Shown: positions 23,757-29,298 of the stretch, piece by piece | How the letters are laid out: each line of letters starts with the position of its first letter | How positions within the stretch are numbered: the stretch's first letter is position 1 | NCBI RefSeq assembly: GCF_937877005.1 | Contig: NZ_CALEFV010000075.1 | Location: 1 to 29,298 of the forward strand | From: an uncultured Fibrobacter sp. | GTDB lineage: Bacteria; Fibrobacterota; Fibrobacteria; Fibrobacterales; Fibrobacteraceae | Length of the DNA stretch: 29,298 bases | Direction: 5' to 3' | The notes under the pieces: generated by a model | The model's input: only the letters and a program-made list of their open reading frames with translations | What the model was told of the DNA's origin: nothing | Databases searched by the model: none | Made by a program: the position numbers and the translations under genes

Positions 23757-23923
23757 AGGGAGTGTTTGGGTATCATAAAGATATATATTCCGGATTGTAA
23801 TAGACTTGGGGAATATTAAAAACTTGTTTACCCGAGTAACCATCCTGTAGCCGCCGTATATTTTACGCAAAACATGCGTTAAATATAAAGGTGAGATCTT
23901 TATGATCAAAATGGACGGCTTAT
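23757..23923. other. AT-rich gap with no gene seen
   Basis: No convincing open frame is present. It holds a short hairpin, ATAAAG-N7-CTTTAT (23885-23903), just past the stop of the outer-membrane gene, and a minus-strand promoter candidate, TTACAA-N17-TATGAT. Confidence 0.4.
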
Positions 23924-25351
23924 CTAGAAGTTCATCCTCATCTTCAGGTGCCCGTGCAGCGGATGCAGCGGGGTTTCGGCGGTGCGCCGAAACGTGACCG
24001 CGAGCGAGAGGCGCAGTAGCGGCGTTCCGACATCGGCCTCGCTGCGGATCCTGAGCTCGCGGTCGGGCTTTCCCTTCGGGAAAACTACCGCTGCACCGAC
24101 ATGGTTCTGCGTATCTGCTCTGTAGGTGATTCCCGCTTCGGTTCGGGGGTCGCCAAAACCCTGGCCCCGTGTGTGACGCATCTGCATGGCGGCGGTAATA
24201 CTCCAAACGCCGTCGATGCCTCCTTCTGCGCCCCCTCCGCCGTCTGCCATACCCAACAGCACCGAGCGGAGTTTCAGGGCCAGGTCATTTTGTCGACAGC
24301 GCGACCTGCCGGAAGCGGCTTCGAGGCAGGTCGCACTTCCGCCGCCCCGCAGGGCGGCAGGTCCCGTTTCCGCTGTGACCTTGAAACGGGCCTTGGTAGA
24401 ATCGCCTTCGAGCGGCATCATGATGCGCGCGTTCGCGCTTGCTCTGCTTTTCCAGCTGTCGCGGAAAGTCGTAGTGACGGTCTGGCTTCCCCAGAAGCGA
24501 GTCTTTTCGACGGTTGCGCTCAGGTTAGCCTGTCGCGGCAGGGAATCGCCATGCCAGTAGGCGTCTGCTTTCCACGAGAATTTAGCAATTTCTGTCTTTT
24601 CATGGTAGCGCAGCTGGATTTTTAGTAGCGGGTTTGTGCCTTTCCACCATGCCGCAAGGTTCATCCACTGGCTTTTACCCTGCAGAGCGATCGAATGCTC
24701 CTCTGCAGCTTCGACGGTGTGCCAGTATACCGCCTCGATCTCGGTCCCGCGCGCCGGGATGAACGCAGCGCTTGCCCGAGTCGTCGCTGCCGTGTCTAGC
24801 AGCGCCCCCAGCCGGAACCGGCCTGCCGGGAAACTCGCCGTGTAGAATAGCGCCGTTCCCCACAGGGTGTCGAGCGGTACCGGACTGTACAGTTCCTTCG
24901 TCGAGATTTCCCCGAAGTGAGCCGTCGCTTCCTCGCTGCGGTAGGTCAGCAGCGACTGCGTGCCCAGCCGCAGATGGTAGCGGTAGAAGTTCACGCGGAG
25001 TTCCGTGCGGTGGCTTTCCAGGTGCCCCAGCGAGTCTGTCCGTCCCTGCCATTCCGCATATCCGTGTGGCATGAGCCTGGGCGCGATTCCGGGTTCCCTT
25101 GCTGCCGTCGCCGGTGCGCTTTCTTCTTCGCAGCTTTCCAGTGCGTACACCGTGGCAAGCAGGCACGCTTCCTGCGTATTGCCGGTTTCCAGCTGGTCCA
25201 GGATTTCGCGCGCCTCGTCCCCGTCTATGATTCCGTCGTCCCACCACTCGAATACTTTTGCCTCGTTCAGTGCGGGCTCTGCTGCGGCCACTCCCAGGCC
25301 GGTCAGGACTGCAGGCAGCATTGTCCGGATGCATGGAATTCTCGTAGTCAT
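23924..25351 (-). CDS. Putative outer-membrane beta-barrel protein with helical N-terminal region
   Basis: This 475-residue protein begins with a signal peptide of about 24 residues (ending near VAAAEPA). A short helical region (about 28-75) contains EWWDDGIIDGDEAREIL, a helix-turn-helix stretch with an acidic loop somewhat like an EF-hand. From about residue 95 it is a series of alternating beta strands and ends in LKMRMNF, with the C-terminal Phe typical of outer-membrane barrels. A loop near 355-370 contains two Cys. No named family is recognised. An AGAGG precedes ATG 25351; a second in-frame ATG at residue 11 is possible. It is divergent from rsmG. Confidence 0.7.
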   Translation of the reverse strand: MTTRIPCIRTMLPAVLTGLGVAAAEPALNEAKVFEWWDDGIIDGDEAREILDQLETGNTQEACLLATVYALESCEEESAPATAAREPGIAPRLMPHGYAEWQGRTDSLGHLESHRTELRVNFYRYHLRLGTQSLLTYRSEEATAHFGEISTKELYSPVPLDTLWGTALFYTASFPAGRFRLGALLDTAATTRASAAFIPARGTEIEAVYWHTVEAAEEHSIALQGKSQWMNLAAWWKGTNPLLKIQLRYHEKTEIAKFSWKADAYWHGDSLPRQANLSATVEKTRFWGSQTVTTTFRDSWKSRASANARIMMPLEGDSTKARFKVTAETGPAALRGGGSATCLEAASGRSRCRQNDLALKLRSVLLGMADGGGGAEGGIDGVWSITAAMQMRHTRGQGFGDPRTEAGITYRADTQNHVGAAVVFPKGKPDRELRIRSEADVGTPLLRLSLAVTFRRTAETPLHPLHGHLKMRMNF

Positions 25352-25422
25352 GAGCCTCTAGAGTAGACACGCCCGGACACCTCAATCGTGAACCGTTGCC
25401 CCTAAAAATTCCGCCACTTTGC

Positions 25423-25428
25423 TACTTT
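25423..25428 (+). promoter_or_regulatory. TACTTT -10 candidate, leaderless start of rsmG
   Basis: TACTTT ends 7 nt before ATG 25436, with no ribosome site. Confidence 0.4.
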
Positions 25429-25435
25429 TGTTTAC

Positions 25436-26212
25436 ATGGCAAGTTCTAGCTGGTCCAAGAAATCCTTTTCCAGGACGCCCGCTCGCGCGGCGAACGCCGT
25501 CGGTCGCGACTTCGTGCCGCACCTCAAGGCGCCCCGTACCGAGTTTCCGCTGTTCGGCGGCAAGCGCGTCACGCCCTCGCTCGCGGGGCTCGACAAGCTG
25601 TTGCATTACTATGGCGTGGAACTTCAGCCGAAGACCCTGGAACAGATATGGGAATTCCACCAGCTGCTGCGCGCAAACAATGACGACCAGGACCTCACGC
25701 GCCTCAACGCGTTCGAGACCATGGTGGAGCGTCACTACGCCGACTGTACGCTCATCAACGCCTACGTTCCCAAGTGGCCCGCCCGCATGATCGATGTCGG
25801 TAGCGGTGCCGGCTTTCCTGGAATTCCTCTCAAGCTCGTGAATCCGGGAATCCGCCTCACGCTCTGCGAACCGCGCCCGAACCGCATCAACTTCCTGAAT
25901 ATGGTCATCGAGAAGATGGGCCTGCAGGGGATCGACGTGTTCGGTCACAAGGTCACGAGCCGGAGCATGACTATTCCTGTGGACGGTGTCATCAGCCGCG
26001 CTTTCGAGCTCATGGAAAAGACGCTTCCGCGTATCGCGAACTCCCTCAAGGTGGGTGGCCGCGTGTTCTTCATGAAGGGCCCCGCCGTTGCCGACGAACT
26101 CAAGACCTTCCACCCCGAGGATTTCGGCTACAAGTTCGCGGGTCAGCATTTCTACACCATTCCGAACTCCACCCAGGAACGCGCCCTGATTATCCTGGAA
26201 AGGGTCGAGTAG
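25436..26212 (+). CDS. rsmG: 16S rRNA (guanine-527-N7)-methyltransferase RsmG
   Basis: This 258-residue protein carries the RsmG core: LNAFETMVERHYADC, then the S-adenosylmethionine-binding DVGSGAGFPGIPLKLV, the CEPRPNRINFLN acidic-strand motif and VISRAFELMEKTLP. RsmG places the m7G mark at position 527 of 16S rRNA in the 530 loop. The N-terminus has about 40 extra, basic residues compared with typical RsmG of about 210 residues. Unlike many bacteria there is no mnmG (gidA) or parAB next to it; the FISUMP gene follows 18 nt downstream and may be cotranscribed. Confidence 0.93.
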   Translation: MASSSWSKKSFSRTPARAANAVGRDFVPHLKAPRTEFPLFGGKRVTPSLAGLDKLLHYYGVELQPKTLEQIWEFHQLLRANNDDQDLTRLNAFETMVERHYADCTLINAYVPKWPARMIDVGSGAGFPGIPLKLVNPGIRLTLCEPRPNRINFLNMVIEKMGLQGIDVFGHKVTSRSMTIPVDGVISRAFELMEKTLPRIANSLKVGGRVFFMKGPAVADELKTFHPEDFGYKFAGQHFYTIPNSTQERALIILERVE

Positions 26213-26230
26213 CGTCTCCGTAACATTTCT

Positions 26231-27970
26231 ATGAAGTCGTTTCTTATAGCCCTCCTTGCAGGAATGTCGCTCTCGTTTGCAATCGAGTCCATTCCCATCA
26301 GCGATGTCAAGGCGTCGGCCAATCTGCTGGATCAGGGCAAGAACACTTACAGGCCCGAGAACCTGGTCATGAAGAAGAAGGTGCACCCGTTCTACCAGGT
26401 ATGGGCGGCTACCTACAAGGAAAAGCCCATTACGCTCGAGTTTACGATCGGTGCGCAGCGGCTCGACATGATCACGATATATAACGGCTACATGCGCGAT
26501 TCCGCCTCGTACGTGAACAATGCCCTTGCGAAGACAATCAAGATTTACGACAACACGAAGAACAACCTGATCAAGACGGTCACGCTCGCCAAGCCCAAGT
26601 GGGGCGGATACAAGCATTCCCGCGCCGACATCGTCGCTTTCGAAAAGCCGCTCGAGAACGTGCACAAGATCATCATCGAGATACAGGACATCTATCCTGG
26701 CAAGAAGACGAATGACGTGAGCATGGCCATGGTCAAGTTCTGGGGATTCGTCAAGGCGCCGCGCAAGTTCAAGACGGGACAGATGAAGGACCCGCGCGAC
26801 GGACAGACTTACGGCACCTTGAGAATTGGCGGACAGACCTGGATGTCGCAGGATCTGCGCTACAGGACTCCGGATAGCCGCCCGTTCGCGAATCCTGCCG
26901 CAAAAAAGCTGGTGCTTCCGCCCGATGCCGGCTTCGAGTATCCGGAATCGGATATCGAGCAGGGCGTGTGTCCTGGCGGATGGCGCCTCCCGACGCGTTC
27001 CGAGTATATGAACCTCAGGTCGGAACTGTCGGCGAACGCGACGATGGACGACTACTTCTCCATGACGCCCAGGCGATTCTTCTATTCCATTCACGAGTCC
27101 GAGGGAACCGGCGGACGCTCGTACAAGACCGACATCGAGGATTTCTTTTTTCCGACGGATGCCTACGGGCTGAACTTTTCCACGCTGACCCGTCGCTATT
27201 ATGACGGCGAGTGTTCCGAGGAGGGCGGCGAGCTGTATGCGATATCTTCTTACTGGACCATGGACTCGAAGGAAGTGCCCCTCTGGCCTGACGAGAATGG
27301 CAACATCGAAATGAAGTCGCTTAGACATTACCGTTTTGGCGGTACCGACTATTGCGAGGCGATGCAGTGCACCGAGGACTACCACTTCGTTCGTTGCGTC
27401 AAGGGTGGAACGCTGGCGGATTCGCGCGACGGCAGGATGTACAAGACCGTCAGGATTGGTAACCAGACCTGGATGGCCGAGAACCTGAAGTACGACGCAT
27501 CGCCGAGTTTCTGCTACGAGGGCAATCCCGAGAACTGCGCCACTTACGGACGCATGTACACCTGGGAATCCGCCCAGACGGCATGTCCCGATGGCTGGCA
27601 CCTGCCTAGTATCGAGGAATTCAGGTCGCTGGTCGAAGGTGCCGGTGGCAAGAAGGATGCCGCAAGGCGTCTCATGGCGATTGGCGCATGGACCGACGAA
27701 CATGGCAAGCGCATCAATGGTGCAGATGACTTCAGCTTCGCAGCACTCCCTGCCGGTTACGCCTACGTTCCTGCAGAAGACGGGTCTGTGCCCAGTTTCA
27801 GCCAGGGGCAGATGACATCCTTCTGGACGACGTCGCGACGCACGCTAGACTTTGATGGTGACACCACCAGCACGGCGGGCGAGCACTTTATGCTGCCTAG
27901 TCTGGAAGTTGGCGGCGAGGAAGGCTACGACGGTGTCCTGGCCGTCTCCGTCCGCTGCCTCAAGGATTAG
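26231..27970 (+). CDS. Exported protein with N-terminal discoidin-like and two FISUMP domains
   Basis: Of 579 residues, the first 17 form a signal peptide (MKSFLIALLAGMSLSFA). Residues about 20-175 resemble the discoidin-like/NADase-type glycan-binding domain, with an LTLEF-like strand (PITLEFTIG), ITIYNGY and VKFWGF. Two FISUMP domains follow, from about 188 (RDGQTYGTLRIGGQTWMSQD) and about 398 (RDGRMYKTVRIGNQTWMAEN). Each has a CPGGWRLPT or CPDGWHLPS motif and the second ends in VSVRCLKD. FISUMP domains are a large paralogous family in Fibrobacter surface proteins of uncertain function. Binding of plant or cell-surface glycans is a reasonable guess from the N-terminal domain. No ribosome site is visible before the ATG. 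Confidence 0.88.
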   Translation: MKSFLIALLAGMSLSFAIESIPISDVKASANLLDQGKNTYRPENLVMKKKVHPFYQVWAATYKEKPITLEFTIGAQRLDMITIYNGYMRDSASYVNNALAKTIKIYDNTKNNLIKTVTLAKPKWGGYKHSRADIVAFEKPLENVHKIIIEIQDIYPGKKTNDVSMAMVKFWGFVKAPRKFKTGQMKDPRDGQTYGTLRIGGQTWMSQDLRYRTPDSRPFANPAAKKLVLPPDAGFEYPESDIEQGVCPGGWRLPTRSEYMNLRSELSANATMDDYFSMTPRRFFYSIHESEGTGGRSYKTDIEDFFFPTDAYGLNFSTLTRRYYDGECSEEGGELYAISSYWTMDSKEVPLWPDENGNIEMKSLRHYRFGGTDYCEAMQCTEDYHFVRCVKGGTLADSRDGRMYKTVRIGNQTWMAENLKYDASPSFCYEGNPENCATYGRMYTWESAQTACPDGWHLPSIEEFRSLVEGAGGKKDAARRLMAIGAWTDEHGKRINGADDFSFAALPAGYAYVPAEDGSVPSFSQGQMTSFWTTSRRTLDFDGDTTSTAGEHFMLPSLEVGGEEGYDGVLAVSVRCLKD

Positions 27971-27998
27971 TCGGCGAAACTACGCGGACCTTGCGGGG

Positions 27999-29150
27999 CT
28001 ATACCTCGATTGTCACGCGGCTGATCTTGTTTTCATCTTTTTTCACGTGAATCTTCTTCTCTATCTTTTGCTCGAGGGAGTTCACGTGGCTGATTATTCC
28101 TACCAGGCGACGGTCGCCCGCGAGGTTCAGCAGCGTGTTGGTCGCAAGTCTCAGCGTCTCGTCGTCGAGCGAGCCGAAACCTTCGTCCACGAACAGGGTG
28201 TCGAGCTGGATTCCTCCGGCAGAACTCTGTACCTCGTCGGCGAGGCCCAGCGCAAGCGATAGCGACGCCAGGAAGCTTTCGCCGCCGCTTAGCGTGCGTG
28301 CCTCGCGCTGCTTGCCACTCGCATGGTCGAGTACGTTCAGGTCAAGCCCGCTCTGACTCTTGTTATCGCTCTGCTCCATGCTGCGGCGCACCAGTTCGTA
28401 CTGCCCGTTCGAAAGGATGCTGAAGCGGATGTTCGCGCGGCGCACGATACGGTCGAAGTAGGCCGTCTGCACATGGGTCTCGAGCATCACCTTGCGTTCT
28501 CCGGAAAGCCCGCCGTTGGCCACGTTCGACAGGTTGTCCACCATCTTGTACTTCCTGAACAGGCCGCCCAGTTCTGTGGCAATCTGGCGGATTTTCTCGA
28601 TAGACTTCTTATTCTGTTCTAGCCTTGCCGAAACGGTTTTCCACGCCTGCGTCAATGCCTGCTGCTCGGCGTGAACCTTCTGCCGGTTCTGATTCAGCGT
28701 CTCGAGGTCTTGCATCGGCTCGTCTTTCAGCTGTTCGCGCAGCGTCGTCACCTGACCTTCCAGGCTCGACAATTTCTCCTTGCATTCGGTATACGCGTCT
28801 GTGGCCCTCTTGTAGTCGGCCTGCAGCTTGGCGAGTGCTGCCTGCTTCTCGGTAATGACCCTGTTTGCCTCGGCCTTGTTCTTGTGCGGGAGTTTCGCGG
28901 CAATATCGTCGGCCTTCTTCTTCAGAGTTTCAATTTCGCCTGTCAGTGCCGAAATGTCGTTCGCGCAGGTCGCGTTGCCATTGCGGAGCTTGTCGAGCGC
29001 CCCGCGCAGTTCCGGCAGTAAATCTTCCAGTTGCTTGCGGCGGCTTTCGCGACGGGTTTCTTCCTTTAGCGCGGCATCCTGCTCGGCGACCTTGGCCCTT
29101 ACGCTGTCGAACTCCTCGCGGATCCTAGCCTTGGAATTTTCGATGCTGCA
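27999..29150 (-). CDS. sbcC: SbcC, C-terminal part only (5' part missing in this window)
   Basis: This is the C-terminal portion (about 380 residues) of the SbcC nuclease ATPase. It has a long coiled coil, then LSGGESFLASLSLALGLADE (ABC signature) and LDTLFVDEGFGSLDDETL (Walker B and D-loop), ending in VTIEV. SbcCD cleaves hairpins and double-strand ends. The frame stays open upstream to a TGA at 29229-29231, but coiled-coil character stops near 29150. The Walker A and zinc hook, expected upstream, are absent. A TTG at 28772 is the first possible start but lies inside the coil, so the real gene should begin farther upstream. A truncated gene, an insertion or an assembly join are all possible. 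Confidence 0.85.
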   Translation of the reverse strand, partial: CSIENSKARIREEFDSVRAKVAEQDAALKEETRRESRRKQLEDLLPELRGALDKLRNGNATCANDISALTGEIETLKKKADDIAAKLPHKNKAEANRVITEKQAALAKLQADYKRATDAYTECKEKLSSLEGQVTTLREQLKDEPMQDLETLNQNRQKVHAEQQALTQAWKTVSARLEQNKKSIEKIRQIATELGGLFRKYKMVDNLSNVANGGLSGERKVMLETHVQTAYFDRIVRRANIRFSILSNGQYELVRRSMEQSDNKSQSGLDLNVLDHASGKQREARTLSGGESFLASLSLALGLADEVQSSAGGIQLDTLFVDEGFGSLDDETLRLATNTLLNLAGDRRLVGIISHVNSLEQKIEKKIHVKKDENKISRVTIEV

Positions 29151-29298
29151 ATCTTCAACAGAAACCCTGCACGCCTGTATTCCGAGTTCATGAAGTATGC
29201 GGAAAAGAATGCCATAAGCAAATTCTTCTCAGGAGACTTCAAGCGATTAAAAGAAGAGCTTCGGGTATATTACAACGGAGCACTTCCGCCTGACTCTG
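29139..29298 (+). CDS. Partial reading frame of unknown identity at the window edge
   Basis: From about 29139 the plus strand is open to the window edge and reads like real protein, including LYSEFMKYAEKNAISKFFSG and FKRLKEELRVYYNGA, with an in-frame ATG at 29190. No family is recognised, and the start is unclear because it runs out of the antisense of sbcC. It could be the coding end of an inserted element or a chimeric join. Confidence 0.35.

Noticed and set aside
23712..23801. preQ1 riboswitch before the queH operon
   Set aside because: The hairpin is a plain terminator; I could not match the short pseudoknot and A-rich tail of preQ1 riboswitches.
25382..27703. A 773-codon minus-strand open frame antisense to rsmG and the FISUMP gene
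   Set aside because: Both genes on the plus strand have clear family motifs; the antisense product has the His/Arg/Val-rich make-up of a shadow frame and no domain.

Overview
The window looks like a chromosomal segment of a Fibrobacter-type bacterium. The clearest evidence is a surface protein with two FISUMP domains (the Fibrobacter succinogenes major paralogous domain). Serine-rich lipoproteins, outer-membrane barrels ending in Phe and a DUF4954 protein fit the same assignment. The organism is inferred from gene content only. No tRNA, rRNA, CRISPR array or recognisable insertion sequence was seen.

Layout. Positions 1-6100 are accessory in character. A minus-strand operon encodes a small duplicated Cys/His protein, a coiled-coil protein with a C-terminal J domain, and a MIDAS-type vWA protein. 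It is read from a promoter carrying two related inverted repeats and ends in a clear intrinsic terminator. Next come an overlooked 48-residue protein built from a duplicated motif, and an AT-rich gene for an unrecognised 833-residue protein with ankyrin-like stretches. A 31-bp imperfect direct repeat flanks the 48-residue/833-residue boundary and the far side of the large gene.

Positions 6200-11630 run on the plus strand: a NYN/LOTUS RNase-like protein, a DUF4832-type lipoprotein, a membrane metallophosphoesterase and a second lipoprotein. Positions 11632-13306 (minus) hold a GT4 glycosyltransferase behind a degenerate GGDEF-like protein. Positions 13335-15787 (plus) hold DUF4954 and an overlapping M48-like protease. 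Positions 15794-18105 (minus) hold a sodium/solute symporter behind an outer-membrane protein. A BatD-like membrane protein (plus), a YgiQ-type radical SAM protein (minus), a class I/II aminotransferase (plus), QueH with a small membrane protein (minus) and a putative outer-membrane barrel (minus) follow. RsmG and the FISUMP protein (plus) come next, and the 3' part of sbcC (minus) closes the window. SbcC similarity stops abruptly near 29150, where an unrelated plus-strand reading frame begins.

Two patterns cross the window. First, eight genes without a Shine-Dalgarno sequence have a TAnnTT hexamer ending only 6-7 nt before ATG, which suggests leaderless transcripts from a -10 element. Genes with a good ribosome site carry the same hexamer 20-28 nt upstream. 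Second, a dispersed repeat (TGTCATCCTGAG...TCGAAGGATCTA) occurs once between genes and once inside the glycosyltransferase gene, where it adds 13 residues in frame.
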